From Rhyzopertha dominica (taxonomy: Eukaryota > Arthropoda > Insecta > Coleoptera > Bostrichidae), in NCBI GenBank assembly GCA_025024175.1, contig QCXZ01000137.1:80724680-80788679 (forward strand): a stretch of DNA of 64,000 nucleotides, read 5' to 3'. Positions 22,121 to 33,629 of this stretch are shown one piece after another. A model generated the notes under the pieces. That model saw only the letters and a program-made list of their open reading frames with translations, had not been told where the DNA came from and ran no database searches. A program made the translations under genes and the position numbers. How positions within the stretch are numbered: position 1 is the stretch's first letter; each line of letters opens with the position of its first letter.

Positions 22121-24946
22121 CTCTCTGTGTACTTTGGGTATACCTTTTGTGGAGTTATGGAACAGCCTCTGATTTGTCAGAAAAAAACAGATATCGTCAT
22201 CTGCATATTCTGAACTATACGAATTTTGTATGATTGAAATTANTAATCTTAAAGAATGCTTTCGATAACTCCATCAGGTTGCACAATCGCTTCACCTTTG
22301 ATTTATATCGTGGCAAAATTTTATGGAACGATGTCGTTTTGTACTTACTACGCTGTGTGTTCGTTAAAGGCTACGGAATAGTATCGAACCTGGCAACGTT
22401 TCCTGCTGATGCTTACCTGTAACAAAACAAAGCAATCGTTAGATGCGACCTGGAAGCCATTAAACTGTAAAAGTCACAATGATTAACAGCCCAAAAGTGT
22501 ATGTTGATTCACCGCGTACACGACCATTCACTCCTACACATTTATTTATTATACAGGGCCTCCCTGGTTTATTTAAATTCCTACCAATCTACATTTTACG
22601 TCCGTCGCTTTGTTGGGACCATGTAACCTCTCGCTAGAATTTACTACTTTCCGATGACTTGTGGTGGACAACATCGATAATAAATGTCGCACCCAGTAAC
22701 ATCTCAAGCGACAAGGTGGATTCTTTTTTTCCGGAGTGTCTGGAAGTCTTAAAAGGAAGACGCGACATGTAGGTTAGCAAACACTCTATTATCATAAGCA
22801 ACCCGGGTCTGTACATGGAACTTTTTTCCTTGAATTTTTAAATCACAATTGCTGCAAATCTACATGCACTTCTGTACGAATACAAATGAACTAAGTCAAC
22901 TTTAACATAGTCTTCACATACAACTACCAAAAATTGAGCCTAAGAAAACAGAACAAAACTAGTACAACAACTTCAGTCAACAATAATCAGGCAGAAAAAA
23001 TATTATAAAAATTTTATTTAGTAGTAAACCTCGTAAAGAAATTTTCTTTTCGTTTCTGAACTGTTTTATTTTTAACACAATGGTCTTATATTTCCGAAAC
23101 GTGTACTGTATCTCCCCATAAGTTGGACCTAACCAATACAAAATAATCAAAGGAAATGTGCAGAACTTTTACCAGATTTTCTATTTATTTTTAAGTAAAA
23201 GCGTATGAGTGGATGCGCTTAACTTCAAAATCAGCCAGATCTGGATTGACAGTGTGTTATGAAAACCATGTCAACTATTTCAGAGAAGCTCCTACTGCTG
23301 TCAAAACAGTTCCGTTAGACTTACATTACATAGTCGTCATTTCTATAAAACGTTATTGTACCGTGTAATAATAAAATTCTTTTTCTTTTTTTATATTCTA
23401 GATACTCACGCCATCGCCAGAGTATCAGGACTATTACAAAGTCAAAAGTCAAAACACTACAATTCTTTCCCTGCACTTCCATGATATGAGTATAAATTTG
23501 ATAATGTGCCATGATTTTTAACAACTTAAATTAACCAAAAATAGTTCTAGTGCTACTTACAATATTTAATTCTATTAATATTGCGCAACGGGCAAAAGAA
23601 CATTTTATTTTAATAAAATGATGAACAAAATTGCAATCTTAAAAGACTATCTTGGTCAGGATGAGTTCAGCTCTTCTACGTTTTCCTATAAAGATTGTTC
23701 AACTACTGTTATGTGGAATACACATCAGCCTTGCAGAAAATCCATGAAGATTATTCATGGAATAATTACTTCATTAATTACTTAACTAGCTACATTTGAT
23801 AAAAGCATGTTACTATTTACACTACATGACATTCCTACCGCTGTTCCATTTTCGTAATAGATATGTTACAATTTTTAAAGCACGATAAACACTAAATTGC
23901 CAACGATCCTGAAAATGACGATGTCTTGTTTCATGAGAGTTTCATCAGCTCAATAGTGAATGTTTGGTCTGTTATAAGTTGCGTTCATAGAAAATTTTGG
24001 GTCACCGTCCAAAATAATAATAGTGTATGAGACAGAAACATGTCATCTTCTTGTATTTTTAGTGTCATAAACTCGTAAAATTCAAGGCATTACAAAAAAT
24101 GTCTTTTCTCAATTACTGCGAGCAGTCCCTTTACATTTTCTAAATAAGCAATTTTTGAACTGACCCACAGATCAGCAGCTGATGCGTTTTATTAAACACA
24201 CGCTCACATAGCTAAGTGGGCCAACTTTCAAAATCCTCCATATGCTTCTAACAAAGAATTTTTATTGGCCACCCCGTATAGCGCAAGCCTCCCACAACAC
24301 CGCCATCCAAAACATGCAAACCCAAGAAAACCCATCTCCGCTTTGACCTTACGTTCGCCCTTAATTTAGCAGATTACGCCGTCCAACTTTCTCCACCTCG
24401 GGGTGCAGGACCGGTGCGCCAACTTCGTATCATAACAACGCAGGGGACGTGGTGTGCCAGAGTCGGGATTCCTGCAGGGACGGTCGGTGAATCCGTGCGC
24501 TTGGGGCACCCAGGTGACCCCACGTTACGTAAATAGTTAACTTCTTGACGGGGGAAGGACCCTAAATGCCGGTGGCCGGCGGAGGAATCTCGCAGAAGAG
24601 AACCGGGGTTGCCACATCGGCATCGATTACGAGGCGCAATACTGCAAGTTCAAAACGAAAATGATGAAGTTGCCATGGTGATTCGTGCTGCAAATAATTT
24701 TTGTTCAGTCAAAAGACGGATATATTACGTATTTCAAAAGTAAAAAGTGCACTTCAGATACGAGGGTGGATGCTTTTTCGGAAGAATAGATGTGACCAAG
24801 TCTTGTCTCTATATATATATTCTTATACATTCCACAGTACTGTTAATTTCATGCGCCTACGGTCGACTTTTATAAAAGCGTCGAAAGAAAAAAAATATTT
24901 TCATTCAACGATAAGAAATCTCGCATTTGCGCTTTATCCATAATAG
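22121..24946. other. Unassigned sequence with a GC-rich island
   Basis: Short open stretches (22234-22422, 22634-22816 minus, 24701-24943) have no domain. GGCCACCCCGTATA at 24271-24284 looks like one terminus of a DNA transposon (TACGGGGTGGCC inward on the minus strand) but no partner end is found. The island 24285-24640 is GC-rich and probably single-copy. Confidence 0.35.
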
Positions 24947-24964
24947 ATACATACATGTATGTAT
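24947..24964. repeat. Perfect 18-bp palindrome at a retrotransposon 3' end
   Basis: ATACATACATGTATGTAT lies at the 3' side of the minus-strand Jockey fragment that follows. It probably derives from the short TACA/TGTA tail of that element, although a palindrome of this length is also a possible target feature. Confidence 0.5.
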
Positions 24965-24965
24965 T

Positions 24966-26043
24966 TATTCTGGATAGAGTATTGAAGAAAACCGCAGAAA
25001 ACTCCAATCAGATCTCTATTGTCTTAAGCCAGTCTTTAACACGTTCATCAACATAATGGATAGACGCAAAACCACCAGGCCATGCTGTACGGGGGCATCT
25101 GTTGACCATATGTCCAATTGTTTGGAGGGGATCTCCACATTCACAAGAAGAATTGACAGATGAATCCCATTTATTAAGAAAAAACCTGCATTTCCCATAA
25201 CCAGTGCGAAGGCGATTCAGAGTGATCCAAGATCTTCTTGGGAGGTCAGTTCCTGCTACCTCTTCCGTAGGATCGTCTATAAGCTGCTGATTGAATATAT
25301 CATGTTCCATCTTCATCCATCTTCAATGGTATAAGGAGCACGAAGGAAATCTTCTGTCCACAGAGGTTTTCTAGAAGTTAGCTGAGTTGTACGTAGCTCT
25401 TGCAGATCTCGGGAAATCAGAAACTCATAAGGAGCTGACTGATATTTTTGCCAAGCTTTATATGTAGCAAACTGTCTGCGAATCTCCGGAGGAGCAATGT
25501 TTGAAAGAATCTGAAGCCAAGGTAATGGAGTTGACTTAACTGTTCCAGTGATTAGTCGCATTGCAGTATTTAACTGAGTGTCAATTTTTCCTGTGTGATG
25601 AATGTTTTTCCAAACAGGACAGCAGTAGTCAGCAGTGCTATAAAGCAAGGCAGTTGCAGAAGTACGGAGTACATTTGCATTTGCACCCCAACTTGTACCA
25701 GCAAGCTTATGCAGAATGTTATTTCTAGTCTGTAATTTTTTACGGACGTTTTCTAGGTGTTTCTTGTACGTTAGAGACGTATCTAGGGTCACTCCAAGGT
25801 ATTTTAGCGAGAAATTATGTTCAAGAATTATGTTATTTGACATAACTTGAAGCTGTTTCCTCTTTTGGTGATTGTTGAGATGAAAGAAAGCAAGTTGCTT
25901 CTGTCTTCAATGGATTAGGGCACAAGCGCCAGGTTTTAAAATAGCAATTCATAATCTCGATGTCACTTGAAAGGTTTTGTTCAAGTACAGAAAAGTCTAT
26001 ACTTTGCAAAGCCAATGCCATGTCGTCTGCATGTGTGCAATAT
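24966..26043 (-). pseudogene. Jockey-type non-LTR reverse transcriptase, C-terminal half
   Basis: On the minus strand the text begins with HADDMALALQS near 26035-26003, the catalytic ADD box in which the usual Tyr before ADD is His. It runs through WRLCPNPLKTEATCF, then after a frameshift near 25840 through NFSLKYLGVTLDTSLTYKKH, NNILHKLAGTSWGAN, ALLYSTADYCCPVW and TPLPWLQILSNIAPPEIRR. A second break near 25315 leads to RRSWITLNRLRTGYGKCRFF and CECGDPLQTIGHMVNRCP, the Cys/His tail typical of this lineage, with a stop at 25008. It is 5'-truncated at about 26043. This lineage differs from the LEYC..W copies elsewhere in the window. Confidence 0.9.
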
Positions 26044-26283
26044 TGTTTACTTATTCAGTCATACCTACATATATGCTTACATTTAGCCACTTATTAAAAG
26101 GCGTTTGTGACAAATACATTTCGTAGGGCAACTGGTCTAACAGATTATTGCTGATTTTAAACCGTGGGGCAACTGAGTAACTCCGAAACAATTAAATATG
26201 TTCATTCTTATCACTAGGATCTGTCGCGGCATATACCTGAGTGCTTAATGGACTGCTTNGAGCATACCCTGCAAAAGTATGTT

Positions 26284-26620
26284 AAAACCATAGGCTTTTC
26301 AATGAAAAAGGTGGAGAAGAAGCAATGCTTGATGGAAAGCCAGGTATTAAGATAGTGGAGATACGATTATTTAAAATCTATAAAAATGTATAGGCAGGAA
26401 AATCGTCCGATATTTTTCCTCGACGAAACATGGTACGATACCCATGATACAATAAAAAAAGGATTGGTTGATGACTCAGGGAAGTGCAACGTCAATATTC
26501 CGGCGTCAAAAGGAAAAAGAATAATGATTCTACACGCAGGAGGTGAAAATAGTTTCGTTCATGGACCATAAGGTTGTAAAAACCCTCATTTACAATACAA
26601 TAGTTTACGACGGCCGACGA
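26284..26620 (+). pseudogene. DDE_3-type transposase fragment
   Basis: The open frame 26386-26571 contains ENRPIFFLDETWYDTHDT, with the DE of the catalytic domain, then KKGLVDDSGKCNVNIPASKG and RIMILHAGGENSFV. This series is shared by a group of insect DDE_3 (IS630/Tc1-like) transposases. Upstream codons (MKKVEKKQCLMES..WRYDYLKSIKMYR, with one stop) fit the region just before the catalytic domain. The sequence stops matching after 26575, so the second and third acidic residues are missing. A longer relative is at 53700-54345. Confidence 0.8.
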
Positions 26621-27374
26621 TCAAGCTGTAAAATCCTCTGCATAAGTCGGTCTCATAGATAGTTGCTGGATGCTTTACTAATACCTAATACCTACTAGTA
26701 CCTAAAATGTCACATTTAATTATTATTGTGCAGATTTCTGCCTATAACGTGCCAAAGCACCTATTTCATTCATTTTGGTCAGTATAATTTACTATAATGC
26801 ATATTAAAATCGCCGACTAAGCTGTTAGATAGCTTTAAAGTGGTGCTTTTCGCTGTTGCTCATTGCTCATATACGGAAGTTTCAGTGATGTAAATCCTTT
26901 TCACTGCAATTAATGCTTTCTGTATGTACGTTCGTACGTTTCTTATTAATGGGTTCACGTTAATGAAAGCTATCCCAACTGTATGTGGTTCTGTACAAAA
27001 CAAAACAGGAGATATACTACGTTCGCACAGCAACCTGCTTCAAACAGATATTGCGCGCTTCCACGGTGGTTAGCGCGACACAAAACTAGAACGATACCGG
27101 GGAGAAATATCCCAGTTTATGTCTTGAATGGACGCTGAATAATAGAAACCTTTGCAGAAAGGAGCCAGCTGTTACACGACGTTAACTCATCAACTGTTTA
27201 TTTTATACGAAGTCGTTGACTTGACATGGGCTGGTTTAAGAATGTAAAGGGTACAAATAAATTGTACGTTGAGTTCTGTGCATTGTTGTTACGAATATTT
27301 CTGCTTTTCTGTCGTGGAACTCCCTAATTAGTCCTATTTTGTTGACGCTTTTGGTACCTTATTATTATTTGTAT

Positions 27375-27420
27375 TCTTTACTGACGTTTCGGTGCTATAT
27401 TTGCTCCTTCTCAGTTACAC
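27375..27420 (-). ncRNA. Hammerhead-like relic away from PLE coding sequence
   Basis: The minus strand reads CTGAGAAGG, then a weak hairpin GGAGC..GCACC, then GAAACGTCAG. This is the order core 1, helix II, GAAA, ACGT, C of the PLE-type hammerhead, but core 1 deviates from CTGANGA and the closing helix is poor. No PLE coding sequence is adjacent. Probably the decayed end of a lost Penelope-like element. Confidence 0.35.
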
Positions 27421-28259
27421 TTTGTCACATTTTAGTATGTCATACTACTACAAAGCAGCCAGTTGCCAACAATTTACTTATTTAGCTATACTAATTTAAA
27501 TCTTCCTCTAAAATTTGTCATACTTATTTTTAATTAAAAAGAACATTTGACATTCATGCAAATTGTTCAGAAAAATGTCAAAATCTAAATAATTTATTTG
27601 TGTTTTAAGTAAAACCACTCTAAATTAATAATAACAGGTAATTTCATTCTATCAAATTTCCCGCTCCTCTTTCAATTCTCTATACAACCGTATCAAAATA
27701 TTTGAAGCCTACTTCGACGAAGTTCTAATATTTGCTTATACACTATTATTGTTTCTATGCCGCTGGTGGCTTGCTGTTGTGATAGATTTGTTAATCTATT
27801 TCTTAAAAGGAGAATAGGGAAGGATACTGAAAATACCTTACCCCTTTTTCTTGAAATGACCTGTAGCATTTGTAGAAATGGTAATACAAGAATCACTAAC
27901 TTGGTTGTAAAAATTGGAACACCCCTCGTATTTATTACGCAATGTTTCAGTAACTACCTACATTAAAATTGACTTGGCCACTTCTCGACTGCACTTTACA
28001 GCGCTATAAAACGTGTTCCGAAAGCAATACGTATATGTTCTATAAGACTGAACTTTTCCGTTTAGCAAGTTTTTACAACCCTCTCGGAGTAAAAAGCGAA
28101 AACGATTTCGGACCAAAACGCAATTACGCTGGAAGTTGTAGGAACTCATCTCATAACCGCAGAAGTTTTTAAAAGAATTACGTATTCACCCTTTTCCATT
28201 AAAGATACAGAGACAAGTTATAATGTGGAAGAGCAGCTCATCTTTCAACCATTTAAAAT

Positions 28260-28642
28260 ATGCTAAATGCACGCCCGGGAGAGTCAATTTCGGATTCAAC
28301 AGAAGTTCATTTCGTGCTAGCGAGCACTAATAACGAGAAACTGCGATTTGCTGATGTAAAATGTACTGGTAGAGTAGAAGTGAAGTTAGTATGCCGTGGT
28401 AAAACAAGAAAAAAGTGCAGTTGTCTGAGAAACAGTAAAGCGAATAGGCTGAAGACAGCATCACTGTTTTCTAATACACTTTGCAAAAATGGTTAAAGCT
28501 CAAGGAGAAAGAGATAACCGTACTGAGCACAGCTATCAATTTCAAAGTGTTGGATGGATTCACAACTACTGGGAATGTTAAACAAGCAAGGAGAGTTAGA
28601 AGAAAGTCAGTTTTAAGGTTGGATAATGAATTGCAAAATTAA
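28260..28642 (+). CDS. Hypothetical broken reading frame, unrecognised
   Basis: An ATG opens 78 codons (28260-28496) containing KKCSCLRNSK and two further Cys residues, followed directly in another frame by about 49 open, basic codons (28495-28642) with QARRVRRKS near the end. The near-continuous openness over 380 bp in AT-rich DNA hints at a real former coding sequence, perhaps of a transposon with a Cys-rich segment. I do not recognise the family. It could also be chance. Confidence 0.25.
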
Positions 28643-29667
28643 TAGGAACACGACTTTCAAATTAAGTACTTGCTTAATAATCACTAAAAAATATAAATCA
28701 CAATTGTGGATTATATATTAATAGTGATTAATCACCAAATAAGGTACCTCAGACTATGTGTATTATTAGACACTATAGTTATTTTTGTATTATTTCGCGT
28801 TCGAGATACAAACAAAATTTTTATGAAAACTGCAATAAAATGAGATAATTGTATGTTTAACAATTTAATTTATATTTGAAATCCTATAAACTACTATTTG
28901 AATCAAGGCATTTTTAGTTGCGGTGGCGTTGCCTGTCATAACGATAGCAACCTAATAAACAATAGTCATTGTTTGTCATAAGAAGTATTTTCAGAAGTAT
29001 TTTTCAATATGTTGTAATGGGGTCGTCCCACAATTGTTTTTTATTTTACATTTAAAATGTACATAAAAATTGAAGCACAAAGACATTTTTTTGCGATTTT
29101 TCCGGGTTTTCTTTGCCGCGAAAAAATATGAAAGTATGGATTTTTCAATATCCGTTTCAAATGCTTCGATATTCCGCCACTGAGATGACGTAAAAGGTTC
29201 GCATGCTGAATACTATTGCTCATGAACAGTTACAGGTTATTCCTATGTTTACATTATAATAATGACGTTGACGGTTATACCTTCGCCCCTCTCTCTCACT
29301 TCCATTGCATTATTTGTATTTCTTTGGCTATTTATAAAACTGACAACAGGGAGCACCTTGTTACCTAGGGAGCTGTAACAGTGCGCATGACGGAAATTAG
29401 GAACCCTTTGCGTAACTACGCCAACAACTGTTGGCGGATTTAAGAAAATGTTTGAAACAGGGTAATTTTTTCTACCGCCGTTTGTTACGAGATGAATTAA
29501 TCTGAAAGCAAAATAGATGCGTGGCACTAGTATTAATGATGTAAGCAATAAAAGGCATAGGTTAAAACTAGTTTAATTGAAAATGAGCTCAAAAAGTGAA
29601 GAGCAGAAAATGTGCACTAAATGCTAAAGAAAATGTAAATATCAAGAAATTTTCGAAACTAATACCA

Positions 29668-30140
29668 TATTTAAAAAGCAAATCAGTGGGATACCGTCCA
29701 AAAAGTCCAGAATTCTAACGAAAGAGGAAATTGAGAGGTTTTTACAAGAGGCACCTGTAGATTTCTGCTAGAAAAGGTAATTCAAATTAATATAAATCTA
29801 TCGACTTATCTAAATCTGAGCAACTCATACTCCGAGATATTTTGTGATTTCAAGTCCAGACCAAATAAAGATATGCCGCAAATACTGTGCTTTACGTCCG
29901 GCAAGTCGAAGATTTTTTTTGTTAAGTATGTCAAAGAAAAATGCTTTAACCAAGTAGTTGGCGTCAACGAAATAGGGAATGTGCAAAAATAAATAGCAAT
30001 TTGCTTCTTCCAGAAACTTATACAGGGCTTCAGACGTTCTTCCGCCACTCTGTTAGCCGACGCAGGCGCCGATATTACCACTATTAAACGACATGAGGGG
30101 TGGCGTTCTAGTACAGAAGATTCCATTCAAAATAAAATGT
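29668..30140 (+). pseudogene. Crypton-type tyrosine recombinase remnant
   Basis: Read across frames, KSVGYRPK / KKSRILTKEEIERFLQEAP (29675-29767) matches the start of the catalytic region of insect Crypton-like tyrosine recombinases, which cut and rejoin DNA through a Tyr nucleophile. It is followed by RKYCALRPASRRFF (about 29877-29918), GFRRSSATLLADAG (30026-30067) with the first-box Arg, and TTIKRHEGWRSST (30077-30115) with the HxxW box. The expected VAEGYI segment holding the Tyr is missing: WRSST runs directly into EDSIQNKM. Stops at 29769 and 29992 and several frameshifts interrupt it. A dead copy lacking the nucleophile. No flanking repeats were found. Confidence 0.82.
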
Positions 30141-30303
30141 TATATTATGCAAAATGAATATTAATAAAATCATAAATAAGTATCGAAAGGATGGTAAATT
30201 ATTTTAACATTTGCTTTATGTTTTAGACCGACAAATACTTTGGCGTTCTAGAACACAAAAATATCTCGCAACTGAACTGAAAATTTAACGAAAATATCAG
30301 CTT

Positions 30304-30723
30304 TTGATGACAGCTTTCGAAAAAATTCCGAAATTTTCGAAATTTTTCGAACAACCGAGGAGTGGAAAAGCACGCGATATTAACAAATCTGCTTCTACGA
30401 TTAAAACTCCACTTAAGACTTTATTTAACCCCAACAGTCCGGCGTACGTTCCGAGTTACCAAATTACCCCGAAAAACCACCGTCTCGTTGGGAAGCTCCA
30501 TAAACAGGGTCCGCGAGGGCGGCAGCTTTTATGCGAAACGTCATTTTTAAAGCTGTGGCGACATATTGCGCAGCCAGCCCCATTTTGGCATCGTCTGTCC
30601 TGGCTTCGCTCCATTCCGAGGCCATTAACTTATTCTTGGGATTATTATGCCGTCATAAAGCCCCGAACGGAACGGAGGTCAGTAAAGACGAGCCTCGTAT
30701 ATAACTCATATGGAAGACGTTAA
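30304..30723. other. GC-rich island with a 139-codon open stretch of uncertain meaning
   Basis: One frame stays open for 139 codons on the plus strand, but a second plus frame is also open for 62 codons in the same segment and no domain is recognised. The composition shift starts at about 30340. The stretch contains CATAAA/TTTATG motifs and looks more like conserved single-copy DNA than a typical exon. Coding status is open. Confidence 0.3.
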
Positions 30724-31259
30724 ATTTTAAGGAGCAGCACCGCGAAGGAGTACATCATTGGCGAGGTGGCCTATGTAATTGCTTCGTTTGGGTAGTTTTA
30801 TGCCAGGTTCGTTGGCATTATTTTATGTGAATTCTGAGTTCTACTAAAGGGTTAATAAATAGTCCAAATAGCAAATCAGCATCTGACCATCATCAAAATA
30901 ATAAGAACTTCGACATCAAAAGTGTCTTTCTCGTATTTAGACAATTAATATTATATTTGGCTTAAGGGAGATCTACCCAACAAAAATGCTGATGCATTCT
31001 GAGGATTTTTAGTTACGAATTACACCTACAAAAAGCATATATCCTTCAACCTATTTTTTTTTCAAAAACCTTGTTATATTAGTGCCCTACGAAGCCAGAT
31101 TATAAAGCCATTAATAATAATATGAACGGGATATATTGGCATAGTAAGTTTCACACCTTGGACACAAATGGTCACTTCAGAAATTGTATTCTTTACTGTA
31201 TAGTTTATTTTATAAATATGTACCGCGGAGCGTTAGATTTTCTTGCTGTTATCAGAGCA
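30724..31259. other. Unassigned AT-rich sequence
   Basis: Nothing recognisable on either strand. Confidence 0.4.
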
Positions 31260-31703
31260 CGTTCTTAAAAATAACAATTAGTACACTTAAAGAAAAGAAG
31301 AAATACCACAGTCTTTGGAACATATATGGTAATAAGATGGACTATTTAACTTTTAAAATATTTAGAGGACGGGGCAAGTATCTCATTAATAACGACTATC
31401 GGAATTATATTGAAATTATTGAAAGAAAAATTGGCACAGAAGCAAAGCAATTTTGGTCGTTTGCGTATAATAAACGTTATGAATGATGGTAATGGTACAG
31501 CATTTAGTTCTTTTGATACATGCCAGTGTTTTTCGAAGTACTCTTCATCTGTGTTTGTTGACTTGAATCCCGTTTATCGCAAGAAGGCATCTCGTTTGGC
31601 TACAAATAATTATGGATGTGGCCCCTCAATAACTGCGGACAATATTAAAAAAAGTATAAGCTCGTTCAAAACAGCTCCCTCTGAGAAACAAATGTTATCG
31701 TAA
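31260..31703 (+). pseudogene. Jockey-type non-LTR ORF2 linker region
   Basis: The frame to 31486 includes STLKEKKKYHSLWNIYGNKM, NDYRNYIEIIERKI and EAKQFWSFAYNKR, the linker between endonuclease and reverse transcriptase in Jockey-type ORF2 (usual form YRxYIxxxExxLKxxPKxFWSFxxxKR). It continues in another frame with a CFSKYSSSVFVD segment that matches the FAxxFSSVF block, and ITADNIKKSISSFKTAPS. A fragment with neither endonuclease nor polymerase. The same linker opens the long frame at 46996. Confidence 0.75.
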
Positions 31704-32799
31704 AATTTGGCATTCGGGCTTTGTTTTTTTTTTCTAGAAAAAACGTTGATCTTTTAGGATAATTCGTTCCTTTCAAAGCTTGAACTAATTGCATTTGATA
31801 CGGATGGAACTTATTGACTTTAATTATTCGTTGCGCTATCTTCAGATTACTCTTTTAATAATACGAAGATTTTCATCGATCATTTCCAAAACTATAATTT
31901 GACTGCCAGAAAAAATGCTGCTGTTTTTTTGTCATTCAAGAAGAACAAATTTATTCGTTTTGAAATAGTTCCCCTAGTACAAACAAATAAAAAAATCTTG
32001 TGTTGTTTATAGTCAACATGAAATGTAGTAAATTGTACCATAAAGCGTTGAATTTAGTGTATTAAATTTTCCATTGTATAAACCACTTTAAATATTTTAA
32101 TGTGGTGTTTATAGACAAATAAACATGTTGGTCACAATGCAGAAAACTATTGCAACGCTATATTTTACAAAATAAACATGATACATCGAATGCATTCAAC
32201 GCACATTTCAATAGTTCCACCAATAATGAGTTCGGCTTCCAATACCGTTACGGATCAATATTCATTCGTTTCTGGATAAAGCGGGGGCGACATTTGAATA
32301 AATATTTTATTGAATTCCTCCGGTTTAATTTTCTCTCATTTTAATTTACGAACCACATGAATACCTAATGAACACAATCGTAGCCAATTAGTTTCATAAA
32401 TAATCAGCGGGAGTTGATTTGCATGTCATTGGGAATCTTCTGACGGAAGAGCTCATTTTTTTCTTTTTATCACGAGCATGATTTTACTCCTAGTGCGCAA
32501 GGGCATAATTAAACGTTATTGATAGTATATACAGGGCAGGTTTCGAAAAATGTTTCAAATCAAATTTGTATCAAATTAAGCTCTCTCGTTGTTGCTTGTT
32601 GAATGTCAGTGGTTTTGATCTTTTTTGAGTAAGGTGCACACAATATTGCCTTAGTCAGTTTACAGGTTAGTAAGAATAATTTTAAAATACCTCGAGTTAA
32701 TAACAGTCTAAACAAAGTCACACTGAGGGACACCAAAAAGGAATACACAATTGGAACAAAACTGTTTATGGCGCTACCAACAGATAGCGCTTTTTTCTT
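31704..32799. other. Unassigned AT-rich sequence
   Basis: No supported gene. GGCGCTACCAACAGATAGCGC-like inverted hexamers occur at 32770-32790. Confidence 0.35.
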
Positions 32800-33145
32800 T
32801 CACAACTTTAGATACTTCTCATACTTTAAATTACTTTAAGTTATTAAAAAAGTACTTCAATTCTTTTTATACCTTAAATCATTTAGATATTTATATATCT
32901 TCAACATCTGTGATGCTGTTAATATTTTGAATGCGTCAATTTTTTTTGATACGTACTTTTCCAATTTTGTATTGTTTCAATTTTTAATATTTCCATTACT
33001 TTTAATCCAGCCGATACTTTGGATACTGAGATACCTATGAAGCTTCTTATACTTTCAATTATTGCAATACTCGATATTTTCAATACATTTGATACTTTCG
33101 ACAATTTAGATACTTTTGAATATTTTCAATACTATGGATACCTTG
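32800..33145 (+). repeat. Degenerate GATACTT/AATACTTTCAAT array
   Basis: Units such as GATACTTTGGATACTGAGAT, AATACATTTGATACTTTCGA and GATACTTTTGAATATTTTC recur with loose spacing. The complementary AAGTATC motif forms a second array at 35640-35815. Confidence 0.55.
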
Positions 33146-33218
33146 CCGAGCCCCAACTTAACCAATAATAATTAAAGTAACTGAAACAACTGCACGCAAA
33201 CGATTCAAAGCAAATTTC

Positions 33219-33458
33219 CTACGCGTCCCGTTCCGGAATAAATCCACAAACCCCGTTTTCATAACTCCGGAAATCTGAAACTTTCATTACGACAAAAAAG
33301 CCCTGTCGGTCGATTAATTCCGAAGGGATCCGACAACGTGGAATTATCGTATTCGGAAAGGGAAAGAAAATAGTGGGTGGCAAAAAAGGAAACTGCTGTC
33401 GTGTGGCGGGAAAGCGCCAGACCGTAGGGGAAAGCCGGGACGAAACAGTGGCGTGCAT
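33219..33458. other. GC-rich island
   Basis: A 79-codon minus-strand open stretch is present but shows no domain; the composition alone can explain it. Confidence 0.35.
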
Positions 33459-33629
33459 TTCAGATTAAAAAACCGTATTAAATGTACAAAATACAAGTTT
33501 TCTAGCGCAAAAAATCTTAGTTCTCATGTAAGACAAAGTTAGTTGTTTTAGTTAGTACTGTGGGACTAGTGCGACCAGAAATATTCAACACTCCAAACCA
33601 ATTTTTAAATGTATATGGTCGATATATCT

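Larger units (their letters stand above)
26621..29667. other. Mostly unassigned AT-rich sequence
   Basis: No supported gene except the hypothetical stretch 28260-28642 and a hammerhead-like relic at 27375-27420, listed separately. CACCCCTCGTAT at 27922-27933 looks like a lone mariner-type terminus (ATACGAGGGGTG inward on the minus strand); no partner was found. Confidence 0.35.

Noticed and set aside
22234..22422. 62-codon open stretch with an N
   Set aside because: No motif; length within chance expectation.
24271..24284. GGCCACCCCGTATA as a transposon terminus
   Set aside because: Only one end visible, no inverted partner or target duplication found, so no element is annotated.
29806..30126. 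106-codon minus-strand open stretch
   Set aside because: Antisense of the Crypton remnant, whose plus-strand motifs are convincing.
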